Source of the DNA: Ophioceras dolichostomum
Lineage: Eukaryota > Ascomycota > Sordariomycetes > Magnaporthales > Ophioceraceae
DNA length: 64,000 nucleotides
Direction: 5' to 3'
Assembly (NCBI GenBank): GCA_003049485.1
Contig: PYST01000158.1
Coordinates: 25,030-89,029, forward strand
Under the pieces are notes generated by a model. The model did no database searches and was not told where the DNA came from. It worked only from the letters and a program-made list of their open reading frames with translations. This document shows positions 10,901 to 23,262 of this stretch, piece after piece (position 1 is the first letter of the stretch; each line of letters begins with the position of its first letter). A program made the translations under genes and the position numbers.

Positions 10901-13900
10901 ATGTCCGGCAGGAGAGTCACCCGGCGGCTCCGGCGTGGAGGCCTAACCGTGGTAGGGCGAGGCTTCTGAGCCTGAGGCTGGGGCTGGGACTGGGTCTCGG
11001 ACGAGGCAACGGGCTGTTGCTCCAGAGGGACCGCAGCTGGGGCTGGGGCCGGGGCCTGGAAAGATCGAGGGCGGGCAAAGCTGGGCTGCCACATTCCTGT
11101 CGCGAAGGACCGGCGCTTGGCGGAGGTCTTGTTCGAGGGCATCTGCCAGAGCTTGCTGCTCTGGATCGCAAGCGGCTCATCCTCCTTCCGAGGGACCCGG
11201 CGGACTGGAGCCTCGACAGCAGGGACTTGGGCGGCAACCCGGGCGGCATGCACATTGACCTCGAAAGGTTGACGAACTGGCCGTGTCCACAGCAGACCTA
11301 TGGGCTGCGAAGCGTCGGCCTTGGAAGGAGGGGCAGTCCAGAGCTCACGACGTGCAGGAGGCGGAGAGCGGCGGAAGTTGCGAACGGGAGCCACCTTCGC
11401 CGCAATCATCTCCTGGTCAGATTCGTCCGTGTCAGGAGGCGTCGGGCTGCCAACCTGGGCCAGAGTGAGGAAGTTCATGTTGCGCTTCTGCAGCAGCTCC
11501 GGCGCGTTGTCGACGAAGTCAAGCTGGGCCTCGGCAAGGCGCTCCTGCCAGATGTTCGATTTCGATCCCGACCTCGAGTGCCTGGGGCCATGAGCAGCAG
11601 CCATGTCATCAACCGACGATCTGAGGCTGTTGGCGCTCTTCATCTTCTCCCGCCTCGCCGCGCGCCGATCCGCAGCCAGGCTGTTAATCGTGCTCGCGCT
11701 GTTGTTGCGCTGGAGGGTGGGCTGTGGTACCATAGCGGGGGCAGGGGCAGGAGCAGGGGCCGGAGCAGGAGCAGGAGCCAGAGCAGGGGCTACAAGGGAC
11801 TCGGGGCGGGACTCGATAGTCGAGGTTGTCCGGAGTGTGGACATGGAGTCCCGAGTCAGGTTCTGCTTCATCTCTCGCCAGTGACCCTGCTGCATATCCA
11901 TCTCGTTCTCAAGGTTCTCGAGAAGGGCCAAGCGTGTCCCCTGGCTGTCGACAGAGTCGCGTTTGGGCTGCTCTAGCTTCTTCAGCTGGTCCTGGATGGT
12001 CTTGAGCGCGTGGTCGGGCGTCTCCAGAGGTGACGGCACAGCAGCCTTGACGATCACAGGGTTTTTGGTGGAGGAGCCAGCCAACAGCAGCGGAGTCGGT
12101 GGCGGCATCCGAGACCGCATCTTCTCACGCCGCTCGGAGAACGTGGGGCACTCGTCGCCTACGCGTCGGTGCCAGCCCTGGTAAACCTTGTTGGACAACA
12201 GCATAACATCCTCGTCCGCCATCGAGGGATCGAGCATGATGGTCATCGTCTCCCTCCCGTCGCCCTCAGCCTGTGGCATCTGTGGCAGAGGCGGTAGAGG
12301 CGGCACGAGGAGTGACTCTTGATCGTCCTCCCGGGGCTTTTGGCCCTGGAGGTACAGACTCTTGGCGTTAGCCCTCGCGCCCTGGATGGGCACAGCGGCG
12401 ACCGGCGAATGGACCGACCCCCAGCCTGTGGTGGGGGCATCGTCGTCCGGCGTCTTGCCGTCCGCGCTCTCCGTCCACGTCGAATCCCGTGCTGGAGGGA
12501 TGACTGGCGACGAGGCTCTCTTGGCGGCAGCAGCGCTGGCCATGGAGGGCCCACCCGCCATGCTCTTCTCGCTCGCCATGCCCGAAATCCAAGAGCTGTG
12601 GATGTCATCGCCAAGGGGGTTGGATCGGTCTGTATACCGACTCGGCACCGGAGGACGCTGCGTGATCTCCTCAACGTCGAGAATGCTGTCGGTCTGGACA
12701 GACGTCTTGGTCGTGCGAACGGTACTCCGTGACTTCCTGGTGTCGGCATCGTCCTCATCGCGGTGAGTGTTGGTCTCGCTGACATCGAAGAAGTTGGCCG
12801 GAACAGGGGGAAGTTCCGGAACGGATGACCTTCTCTTGGCGTCGGAGGTTGGGTAGAAGAGGTTCATTTTCTCGTCAAAAGTCATGCTCTTGGTATCGTT
12901 TGGCTGTGGTCTCAAACCAACGCCCGCGGCACTCTTGGGTGGCGGAGGAAGGGGAAGAGGCGGCAGTTGTGTAGGGCTGCCCGGGGCCGACCGCAGGATG
13001 GACTTCCGGCTCCCGATGGATCCGCCAGATTTGGTCCGCCGGTGCATACTCTGGTTGGGAGACGGCTCAGCAGGGAATATTGCCCGGTCCTTCTCCGGCT
13101 TCCGCGGGATGGGCCTGGGGCGATGGACGACGGAGTTGGACGGCTTCAGGGAGATATCAGTCTTGGCGATCTTCAGGTCCGGGTTGGCGTTGTCTATGAT
13201 GCTCTGGACCACTGAAGGGTCATCGTAGACGATATTGTTGATGAACATCACTGTCTGTTGCCTCGGGATTCCGCCCTCAGCGGCCGCCGCTGCCGCTGCT
13301 GCCGTCACCACCGTTCGAGACCGTGGGTTGCCGGGAAGCCCAATGGTAGGCCGCCGTTGCAGCGCCGTCTTGGGTGGAGAGGGCTCAGGCTCTTTGGGGG
13401 ATTCAGGCCGCTGGCGAGATGGACGAATGGCCGCATACAAAGGCGCCTGAAACTGGCCTGCCTGCGGTGCCATCGTGGCCCTCTCTTCCCTGGTCGGTGC
13501 TCCAATAACCTTGGGAGGGGCATCCGCAAGGACGAGAGGCACGACCGACTGATTAGGTGGGGATGGAGCCCTGATTGGCCGCGGCTGCTGCGGCTGCTGC
13601 TGAGGGGGAGACGGTGCCCTCGCCGGCTGGGCCTGGGGCGCTTCCGTCTGAACAGTCTGAACGGTCTGCTGCACGGCCGCCAGCACTGGTTCCTGCTTCT
13701 TCGGCGACTCGGGCTTCGGCTTGATCGAACGGCCAGACGGCATCCGGGAAAGCTCCATCGTCGACTGGCGAGGTGACCTCCTCCGCATCTCCTCGATGCC
13801 GGGAGACAACTGTGCGGAAGTTGTTCCGGTAACAACTGGCACTGGCTCCAGGGTGGGGCCGAACATCGAGTTCGAGCTGACCGATCCGACGGTCTTGCGC

Positions 13901-15607
13901 TTCACGCTCGTGGCTCGGCTGATTCCCGAATCCGGAGTCGCACTGGGCGGCTGGGGAGCGGGCCGCTTGGCGATGAGAGCAGATTCGCGCTCGAGTCGGA
14001 GCTCCATGTCCCTCTCGATCTGTGCCTGAAGGGCTTGTTCGCGGCGTTCCCTCTCCAGCCTGCCGGCGGTCTCGAGGTCGATCGTTGCAATCTTGTTCAG
14101 AGGGTTCTGGTCGCCCTGAGACTCGAGGATGGGGTTCGATATCGCAAGTCTTCCGACGGTCACTGTCCTAGCCGGTCCTCCTCGCAGATCAAAGAGGCTC
14201 TTCTTCTGCTGGGGGTTCCCACCAGCAGGATGCTGAATCGGAATCCTGCGGGTGCCAGGTTCGGTCGGCATAGGTTCGGTGGCAGCCCGGGGAGGAGGGA
14301 AAAGGGCGCCCTGGATGGGCACCCCGCCAACCCCAGAGACTCCGGTCACTGCGGGGGCGATTTGCGCGATACCACCGCCCGCCGAAGGTTGAATCTTGGG
14401 TGCATCTACCCTGGGTGCATCCCTCGGCTGGGTGAAGGCGTTTATTGAGGTGACTTCGGCGCGCTTCAGATCCTCATAGCGCATAGGAGGATACTCATCC
14501 GAGACTGACGAGCCTGAAGTCGAGATATCCCGAGTATCGAGCTCCCTTGTTGGTGACTCAGGAGGCCTGGACACACGTGGCCGGTGTTCGGCTGAGAGTG
14601 TCTCGGTCGAGCCGGTAACGATAACTAGCAGTACATATCGGATTAGAATGCATGTCCGCCAGGGGTTCGCGATCAAGAAACTCACTAATAAGTAACGAAA
14701 GACCAGCCGCGGGGATCGCGGTCCTAAACAGAACATCGATGGACTGCAGGCCGAGAAGGAGGGTGATGCTCGTCGCGGTCCATATCGCGAAGCCGACAAG
14801 GATCATCAAGATGGCCTTGCTCCTCGCGAGCCCAGTCTTTGCAGAGACCACCAGGCCAGCCGACGCGGCTAAGCCGGCCAGCATGGCAATTATTACGCCA
14901 TCGATCACCGCCGTCGTCACGGAGAGGGCCACGACCGAAGAGACTGGGGCGCAGAGCTGCTCGGTCTGGCGGCGGGTAAAGCCCACAAACACGGCGCCCA
15001 AGACGGTCCGGCCAAGGACGATGAGCTGAGGCACGATGGCCCAGACCGTCGGCTTCGACTTCGCGCCGGTGGACCGGTTGATAGCCCACAGCAGGTACTG
15101 CTCGATCGAGACGCGAGCCAGCTGGTCGAACACGGTGGTGAAGAGCGCCGAGATCTCGCACGACGTCGCGGCCGTCACGTCGATGGCGGTAGTGATGAAT
15201 CCGATTTGCGCCCACAGGGCAGCGCTAAGAAGGAATGTGATGAGGACCAGCCTCAGGCCGTCCCGAAAGATCGCCGATCCATGGCCCTTGATGTTGAGAA
15301 ATAGAGCCGCTGACGCCGCGTTGACAACGATTCCACTACAAAAGTAAAGATTCCAAAGTGTTAGTAAGTGAAAAGTAGCAGCTCCCTGCTCAGGCGATAT
15401 ATCGACCCCATTCAGCTTGATTCATTAGAATCTCCCATCATCCACCTCTTTCCCTTTTCCGATGACCTTCAACTCTCATCTACTCCATCGAAATCATCCC
15501 GAATCGCCATCACCGATCACCATCGAAAAGGAGCCACGGAAGGGAATAGTGTCGACTAACAATGCGAAGGCCGCGATCAGGGCCTGGAGGTTCGCCGGAA
15601 TCGCCAT
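7921..15607 (-). CDS. Giant multipass-membrane protein with a very long disordered, repeat-bearing C-terminal region
   Basis: I do not recognise a characterised family. Three exons on the minus strand: 15607-15561 (MAIPANLQALIAAFA...), 15335-14686 and 14624-7921. Introns are 15560-15336 (GTTAGT...TAG) and 14685-14625 (GTGAGT...TAG, 61 bp); phases match exactly and give 2466 residues. Residues 1 to about 232 are mostly hydrophobic, with about seven predicted membrane segments (FGIVVNAASAALFLNI, LVLITFLLSAALWA, VWAIVPQLIVLG and others). The remaining roughly 2230 residues are Pro/Ser/Ala/Arg-rich, low-complexity and acidic in places (a D/E run near 10620-10680). They contain repeated SSxLW motifs and two duplicated blocks. 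The layout suggests a membrane-anchored scaffold. Similar N-termini occur as hypothetical proteins in other Sordariomycetes as far as I recall; function unknown. Confidence 0.8.
9120..9562 (-). repeat. Duplicated ~50-residue block B (two copies) inside the giant protein
   Basis: Copies at about 9415-9562 and 9120-9270. Shared pattern: MFQ(V/A)R, then AR(S/T)TDAPAAA(V/I)NMARK, SP(D/E)RK, LD(K/E)L, SS(R/D)LW. Each is followed by a NWI motif. This block is distinct from block A but ends in the same SSxLW signature. Confidence 0.8.
9812..10341 (-). repeat. Duplicated ~60-residue block A (two copies) inside the giant protein
   Basis: Copies at about 10160-10341 and 9812-10005. Both follow the pattern W...QVKKA(R/K)KG(N/S)HGVGV, then PDV, TW, RY, then KPRPSEEPAV, then ESS(A/S)LWD. 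The copies differ at many positions, so this is an old protein-level duplication kept by selection rather than a recent DNA repeat. Confidence 0.8.
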
Positions 15608-18600
15608 CGTAGCGGAGGGCTACGACCAGCGGCCAAAAAAAGAAATCGGCGCAGAAGAATACACGAGAAAAATGGTCGAAAATAAATGAGGGTGAAGAAT
15701 GGAGCCCAGTCAATGGGGTCAAGAGAAGAGAAAAAAAAGGAAAGGGGGTATCAATAGTTGAGCATAACGAGAACCGAAGCTACCTATTCCGTATCTTCTT
15801 CTCTGTTCCCCCCTCTCTTTGGCGACGACATGTCAGGCCATGCCACAAATGTCGCGATAGAAGATTGATGGTGGATGGGAAGAGAAGAGAAAGGAAGAAA
15901 CCAAACTAGACCCAGAAGATGCGCCGAGGTGGAGGAGTGCACTACTAGGGTGCACAATCTAAGGGGAGGATTGGGGGTAGCGAGAGATACGAGAAGGGGA
16001 AGATGGAGAACCCGACGGACGGACTGCGGCTGCAGCAGCAAAAACCTGTCAACTTTGTCTAGTGGGGATTCGTGGGTAGGTAGGTAGTAGGAGAGGAGGC
16101 CAAAAAGGAAAGAGACGAGAGAGCGAGGGGGAGGGAGACAGAGTCTCGGGAGGGACCACTGAGTGCTCGGGCGACGATGCCGTTGAAACGGGGATGGCGA
16201 TCTCCCTCGCTGTGGGTTAGGTCCTTGCTCGCTTGCTGGTAGTCTAAGAAAAGAGCCTCCTTTCACGCTCCGCACAATTCTGGGATATCGCTTTCAGAGG
16301 AGTTGCTTGTGCTCTCGCTGTTCACACCCTCGAGAATAAGAGACAGATACAAACAGGCTTGGAAACATCACTTTGTGATACTCAACTCACAACCGCTAAG
16401 CATGATAGGTATTTTCGTCCTCCCTCACTCATCCCTCATCCATATTGAGAGGGCGGCGGCGCTCCCTTGCGGAGTGCAGAGAGAGAGGTACCTGAAGAGA
16501 AGGTGTGTGTGCGGTCTCAAAACAGGGGTAGTCAGGACAGGCCTCCGTTCGAGATTTCTGCTGGACTTCTCGATTCGGCCGTCATGCCGGGGGAGGGCGC
16601 GCGTCCTGATTGGCCGGAATGCAAGGCTGACAAGGGGGTCCGATGGGCGGCGTGCTTCGACCCCCGCTTAACTCTGTTTCACTTGAAACCCAAGGAGTTA
16701 CATGGATCCACGGGAAAGCGACCTCAACAACGTGCAAATGGATGGTGCGGTTTGTGGTGATGGGGGTTTTTTTTTTACACGGTACCACTTCGAGGGGTCG
16801 TCGGTCGCTTGCGTTCTTTTTTCCCTTTGGTGGTCAAAAGAAAGTGTCGCGCTTCTGCAGGTCGAGGTCCTTGAATACTCTATTTTGAAATTTGATTCCC
16901 ATTTTTGGGAGAGAAGGATGGATGGAGAATGGGGGTTCGCAAAATACCTACGATAACGATATCACGATAGATAACGATCAATGTTTTCTGAGCATCGAGC
17001 GCATCTTGAACACACGCTGTCGTCTACCATCTAGATGGCTCTGCCCGAGCCATCATATGTCGCCTTCTGTTATTGTCTGGAGATTTCTGCGGGTTCGATC
17101 TTACACAATTCAGTACTGTCGCCGCCCGCCTCTCCCCACGCAATCTGAGATTTGTTCGAAGAGCCGCATAATAAAACGAATGCGTTACCTCTTGGTCCTC
17201 TGGTCCTCTCCTCAGCAGGTAGGTGCTTACACACTCCCGTACCTCCTCTACCGACAGAGAATAATCGTCCGAAGGCTTTTTTCCCTTAGTTCGTCCTTTT
17301 TCCCTCTCATCTTTTCCCCCTCGGGACCTTTTTCCGCCGAGCAGCGGAATATCAGAAGAAAAAAAAAACCGAAACTTCGAAGATGATCTGATGATTTCCA
17401 CGGATTTCATGACTCTGGCTCTGTATCTTTCGATCTGTTGATGCTGTGTACTGCTTTTGGTTTGCCGCTCCCTCGTCAATTCCATTCGAGTAGGTCCGGT
17501 CCCGTTGAGGCCATGATCCCAGGCTTATTTCAGGCGCTCTATGTAATACATACCAAAAACCATAAGAAGCAGGAGGATGAGAGGCAGAGCAGGCAGGGAT
17601 GTAAGAAGTGACAGGTGGCACTGTCGATAGTGGCATGTGCAGATCCTTTCCACAATTGCGGTCTGTTCAGTGCAGCTGCAGCGCGGTGATGATGATGACA
17701 TGACACTAACGTTCATCCAGGGGCTAGGCTACGGACCTTATCTGCTTTTTTTTTTTTTTTGGAGCACAGGTTGCAACTCAAGATTCGCGATCGCAATGTG
17801 CGGACGTGCCCATCATGGGGAATTGAGGAGTGTTACCAAAAATGATGAGATGCATCTCCAAGTGTTTTGGCACAGGGGCAAGCACTTGGCAAGTTTCTCC
17901 CCCGTGACAAACCCATGTTTCCTGCAGTGTGCTTGTCACTGGTTCCTGAGAAATTCGGGAGGGATTGGAATTCGGGAACGTCACACTCACACAGACACGA
18001 TGCTCTCGAAGCTTGGCTCTGAGTAGACGAAGCTTGGCTCCTCTGGCTCTCTGGCTCTGGCTCTCGGAATACCCGCCCTGGCGGTCCCTTCCCATCTTCA
18101 TACAGGGATCGCTCGTGCTCCCCCCAGACTTGTTTTGACCGTGTTCCCCTCGTGGGCGACCACCGTTCGTTGAGGGCCGTTCCCGCACGGCAAGTCCTCT
18201 TTCCGTCCACGAGCCTCAGCCGTCCTTCGTCCGTGGCCTGAGTCTGCCGATATAAGGAAGCGTGGGAAAGGCCAAGATGAAGGCGGCGAAGAAAGGTCGC
18301 CTATTAATTCCATCACATCACCGATATAAGGCGGCGGCGACGCTTCAGCAGAGTTTGTAAGAGAACGGATTCTCCCTTCTGCCGCAGGTTCTCCCGTTAG
18401 AACACATTGAAGGTATTTGATAAAATAGGCTCTAGGCTGGACGAACGCCAAAACGCCAAAACGTAATGGCTGTCGATCGGGGCGGCTGCAGAAGAGGTCT
18501 CGGGAACCGACATAAGAATAAGGCTCGGGCGGGAAGACAGAACAGGTCTCGGGAGGTTAAAGAGACTGCACGATGATCACAGGTGAGACCCAGCCGTGGG

Positions 18601-19332
18601 TCGAGGTTCGATCTCTGCATTCAGCCGTGATGTTCCCGGGACAATCACGTTACCTTGGACTGTTGGTGTTTTGGCTACACAAGACATTGATGGCATCGAA
18701 GGCTGGTAATGAAGTCCCTATTGTCGGGATTTGGTCTTCGATTTCAGTTTCGATCGAGTCAAACAGGATGAAGTTCGAGATCTGCCAAGCAGACATGACT
18801 CTGCGGGAAGTTCAGCAAAGTAGTCGGTAGTAGCTTAACACTTTCTACCGTGAGTTGGCCTAGGCCAAGTTATGGAATCAACTGAGCTAATCACCATGCA
18901 GCCATTAGCAATGCGGATTCTCCGGGTGGACTTTCTCAGTTTGGGCAAGGCGGGACGGCGGACATGCATCTACCAGGAACTCCCCGCGCCAACCAGCCGG
19001 AGGTAGGTAGGACCACGCCGGCGTATCTGGCGCGCGCCCTTCACGGCGCCGGAGTGTGGAGAAGACATGTCGCAATAGACGGCATCCTCCGGTCACGGGT
19101 GCAACTGGTGACTCAGAGAAATTGGGGAAATCGATCTGACAGCGTAGAGAGTGGAAGAAGAAGAAGAGGACGGGTTATGACATCTAAAAAGACTGTCTGC
19201 CGTTACCTACCTATCTCATTAGACAATTCACACTTCGGTTGTAATCGCTGAGGTATCTACACATCCCGACTCCCAGTACACATTGTCCCTGGATCGGAGA
19301 CTCTGCCCCTATCTAACTACAAATCTATCAAG
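15608..19332. other. 3.7-kb spacer without a supportable gene
   Basis: Promoter and 5' UTR of the giant gene lie at the left end (many GA-rich/CT-rich runs), and the promoter of the PNPOx-like gene at the right. Open frames up to 164 codons (16892-17386) show no domain and atypical composition. Poly-T tract at about 17748-17760. GTAGGTAGGTAG near 16074-16088. Confidence 0.6.
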
Positions 19333-20257
19333 ATGGGCCGATACGAGCTTGAGTACCCCAAGGAGGCCTTCAGCACGGTGAAGAGGCTGGATAATCGAGG
19401 TAAAAAAAAAAAAAAGCGACACAGACACTTCCCCGTGGTCCCATCTCGACCAAGTCTAACTCGTCCCCTTTTGACCTCACCTAGCGAACTACGCCTTGAA
19501 GACGATCCACAGGATCATCAACTCGTCCCAATTCCTCAACGTGTCCTTCAACGTGCCCAACTCCCCCTTCCCAATGATCCTCCCCATGATCGGACACATG
19601 GGCTCCTTCGCCAGCCCCAGCGCAGACGAGGGCGACGTGCTGGACCTGTACCTACACGGTTACGTCTCGTCCCGCATCATGAACCTGACCAGGAGCTCCT
19701 CCTCCTCCTCGGCCGACGACGACGGCGGGAGTGGTCTGCCCATGACAATAGCAGCCAGCCACGTGGACGGCCTCGTGCTCGCCCTCACCCCCAACTCGCA
19801 CAGCTACAACTACCGCTCGGCCGTGCTCTTCGGGCACGCCACCCCCGTGACCGACGTGGCCGAGAAGCTGTACGCCATGGAGCTGATCACGGACGCGGTG
19901 GCGGCCCCGGGGAGATGGGCCAACTCCCGCATCCCGCCCAACGCGGCCGAGATGCAGAGCACGCAGATCCTGCGCGTCAAGATCAAGACCGGCAGCGCCA
20001 AGCTCCGCACGGGCGAGCCGCATGATGAGAAGCACGACGCCCAGGACGAGGAGCTGTGCAAGCGGGTGTGGACGGGAGTCCTTCCCGTCTACCAGACGCT
20101 CGGGGAGCCGATCCCGGGGCCGAGCAACAGGCTCGAGGAGCTGCCGGGGTACCTCGCCGACTTTATCAAAGAATTCAAGGAGAACCAGCGGGAGACGGCG
20201 CTGGCGGCTGCAGTTGAGCCTGGGAAGAAGAAGCCAACGTACTCTGAGGATGACTGA
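19333..20257 (+). CDS. Pyridoxamine 5'-phosphate oxidase-like flavin-binding split-barrel protein
   Basis: Predicted FMN-binding split beta-barrel protein of the nitroimidazole-resistance/PNPOx-like class (Pyridox_ox_2 type), 279 residues. Exon 1, 19333-19399, encodes MGRYELEYPKEAFSTVKRLDNR. Intron 19400-19484 (GTAAAA...TAG, 85 bp) contains a poly-A run. Exon 2 begins ANYALKTIHRIINSS, and the frame closes exactly. Conserved blocks are the N-terminal helix, FLNVSFN, PMILPMIGHMGSFASPS, LYLHGYVSSRIMNL, VDGLVLALTPNSHSYNYRSAVLFG and WANSRIPPNAAEMQSTQILRVKI, all typical of this fungal family. A Ser-rich, Asp-rich insertion (residues about 120-135) is local. It converges on the neighbour at 20550 with only 292 bp between. 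Substrate unknown. Confidence 0.85.
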
Positions 20258-20549
20258 GGTTCGGAAAAGGAACAAAGAGACTAAGCTTGTGAAAAGCGAG
20301 AAATGCCGCGTTGTTGCGCGCTATGATATTCAAGTCAAGTCCTTGTTCTCTATCTTACACTTCCTTGTTTTTGCTTGCTCGTGCGCATGCCCATATGGCC
20401 ACCAAGATAGCCACTTAGATAACGTTACCATGAACAGCATGAAGAGATGCCCATCGTCAACAGCACGCAGTCGTCCGCTCAACCGAAAATGCATCGTCCC
20501 CTCAAGTGAAGACGTTCCTATCCTGCCCTCCTGATCCTCTCACCAGCTC

Positions 20550-22505
20550 TCACCAGCTCTCCCACACCCACCCAGGAATGACAGTCCTCATGATCGCCCA
20601 GTGACCCAAGGCGCTCTTCTCGTGCCACTTGACCAGTTTCTCCGTCGAGTTGCGCGCCAGGATGCTTTCCTCGTCCGAGAGGAAGTCAGACGGGAGCACC
20701 TCGTTCCTCGGCTTGAGGAACTGCACGCGCGACATGCTGTTGAGCAGGTCGCGGTCCGAGGGCTCCCGGAACGTGACCTTGCGCTTGGACTTGCGGCAGA
20801 AGATCACCATGTTGGTGAAGTCCCGCCCTTCCTCAGCGACCGCCGTCTCGTTGCGCGGGTGCTCCCGGAAGACGCGGCAGGACGGGAAGACCTTGTTGAT
20901 GGTGTTCATGACGATTTTGGGCGGAGGTAGGGTGAAGTCACCAGCGTAGTTCTGGGGAGCAGAGAGGTCAGGTTTAGAAATTGCCAGGAAAGAAGCCACC
21001 AGAAGCCACCAACGGAGGAGAGAAAAGAAGGACAGAAAGACTCACGATCGCAATAATGCCCTTTGGTGCCAAAAGCGTGTGCAGGTCCTGGAGGAACTCC
21101 AGGGTAAAGAGGTCAATGGGCTCGGCACCGCCTGTGAACACGTCGTTGACGATGTAGTCAAATCGTTCCTTTGAGGTGTTAACCAGCCTAGCTGCATAGG
21201 CGACCGCGTCCTCGATGACGGGGGTATGGTTTGGCGGCATGTTGAAATGCTGCACGGCGAAGTCGTACACCACGGGGTCTATTTCAACCACTGTGGTGTC
21301 GACGCCATGGGCGATGAGGGCAGCAGGGGTTGTCCCAATGCCCATGCCACTGTGGAAACCGGGAAGTCAGATACATCCCGAAAAGTACATAGCTAATGAA
21401 TACGAGAAATCAGGGGCTTAGCTTACACGACAAGTGCCTTCGCCTCGCTGTCAGGGACACGGTCGTGGACCTCGACCAGCCTCACAGCCTCCAGCATGGC
21501 AAACACCCCGTAAACGGGTTCAGACACGATGTTGCGCTGGAACCTCACCCATTCGCCGCCGAGCAGGCTGTGGTCGCACCTCATTACGCGGAAGCCAAGA
21601 TCGACATTCTCAACAACGGAGATGTAGCCCGTGAGGGACTCCTTCCTAGCGAGGATGGTCCAGTTCTGCGCCTGCATCGTGCTGTTGAGCCGATCCAGAG
21701 CGTAGGGCGTCATGATGTGCGGGTTCAGGAGCGCCGTGTGCAGCACCGCCGGCAGCGCGAACAGGAGCAGCTTCGAAGGGGCCAGCAGCGCGTACGCGGC
21801 TCCGAGGGCCAGCTCCATCGCCACGCGGGTGAAGACGAGCGACTCGCCGATCCGCCGCTCGATGTACTGCTTCGATAAGTGCTCGGCGACCCGGTAGAAG
21901 GTGTACGACCCCAGCCCGGGCATCGAGTCGCCCAGCCACCGGGGCAGGCCGCTGAAGTCGGCGTTGTCCAGGCAGGTAGCAGTGCAAGCTACCGAGCCGA
22001 CCATCAGGGGGAACAGGGTCAGGGCCTCGGTGACGACGGGACCCCACCAGCCCGTGAAGAGTTCGCTGTACCTGAACAGGAGGAACTGAGCCGCTGGGAT
22101 GGACAGGGCGATGATGGGCAGGAGGTGTGCCGTCTTAACCGTGCGCGGGAGAGCCCGTGCCAGCACGAGGTTCGTGGACCAACCAGTGAAGCAGGCGGCC
22201 ATGACCAGCTTGTCGTGCCACCTCGCCGACGGAATGGAGCCGTACACGGGCGACAGCGCCAGCTGCGAGACGTTCGCGTACAAGGCGGCGAGCGTTAGGA
22301 GCACCAGAGGCTTCAGGTAGGTCTCGGCCTGCTCGATGGCGCCCTTCGTCCATGTTTCCTCCTTGGCTTTGGCCGCCAGCGCCTTGAGCTCTTTCTCAAA
22401 ACTCTCGGGTGTGAACGACGAGTTTGGGTCGATGAAAGGACTCTCTGTCGCCTTCTCCTTTCCCTTCCCCTTCTCTTTTTGACTTGCTTGCTTCTTCGGC
22501 GCCAT
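20550..22505 (-). CDS. Spermidine-synthase-like protein with N-terminal membrane domain
   Basis: 594 residues in three exons: 22505-21427, 21349-21046 and 20951-20550. Introns are 21426-21350 (GTAAGC...CAG) and 21045-20952 (GTGAGT...CAG). Residues 1-60 are charged; about 62-270 hold several hydrophobic helices (LKPLVLLTLAALYANV, LLPIIALSIPAAQFLLF and others). The C-terminal half is a Rossmann SAM-type fold: ALVVGMGIGTTPAAL (nucleotide loop), VVEIDPVVYDFA (acidic residue binding the ribose), DYIVNDVFTGG and GIIAINYAGD. The spot where aminopropyltransferases carry the catalytic Asp reads NDVFTGG rather than the usual DSSDP, so true spermidine synthesis is doubtful. The start at 22505 follows a spacer shared with OPI3. 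Fungal relatives are annotated spermine/spermidine synthase family. Confidence 0.85.
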
Positions 22506-23262
22506 ACCTGATGAGAGTCCCGATTAATTAACCTCTCGCGGGATATCTATCACCAGGATTGTTTCTCCCCAATGCTGGAAACGAAGCTGGCCCAGATAGG
22601 GACTCAACAACCAACAACCCTGGGACAAAGAACCAAGGAGATCACCGAGAACCTATGCTATACTCGAAAACTTCAAGGATGCATATTCAAACAACAAAGG
22701 TCGTTCGTTGAGAATGACTAAGAACAACGAGCGTAACACAAAACGAGGCTCAACAGCCAGCTGTTGGATCTGAGATGAAAAGCTCAATAGGATGAAGTGA
22801 AGCAATCTGTTCTCATGATCCAATTGGCTCAATCGTTCTGGTTCACGACAAACGTTTCGAGTCGCCGCCTCCTGTGCCGCTGCGACGCTACGCCCCGCTG
22901 CCAGCCCACCAGAGGCTTCCCTGAAGCCCCAAAGCTTGCCCTGAAGCATGCTCGGTACAGTGGGAACCACACCACACCCCGCTCATCGCTCCAGCTATGG
23001 ACTGCCATTGATGTGAGCCTCCGGGGTCGGAATGAGCAGGCGGCGTCTGGTGGGTTCAATTTCGTCACCGCGCAACAATTCTCAGACACACAGTTTGCCC
23101 CAACGTTTTTCACATGCGAAATATTTCATCCCACCCTGCACGAATTTTAGTGAGTAACTGCTACCCTACGCTTGCACACCATCTTTGCTTCACGTCTTTT
23201 GGTTGACAGCGCTCTGGCCAGTATCAGAAACAGAGCAAAAGCCTGTTGTACCGTTATTCGCA
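22506..23262. promoter_or_regulatory. Divergent promoter region between the spermidine-synthase-like gene and OPI3
   Basis: 757 bp between the two start codons. Contains a CCAAT pentamer (CCAATTGG near 22821) and the candidate inositol-responsive element at 23107-23116. No coding sequence supported. Confidence 0.65.
23107..23116 (+). promoter_or_regulatory. Candidate UAS-INO/ICRE element upstream of OPI3
   Basis: TTTTCACATG matches the yeast inositol/choline-responsive consensus WYTTCAYRTG at every position and lies 147 bp before the OPI3 ATG. In yeast this site binds Ino2/Ino4 and drives phospholipid genes including OPI3. Whether the same regulators act in this fungus is not known. Confidence 0.45.

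Noticed and set aside
18573..18625. GGTTCGATCT resembling a tRNA B box
   Set aside because: No A box or cloverleaf stems nearby.
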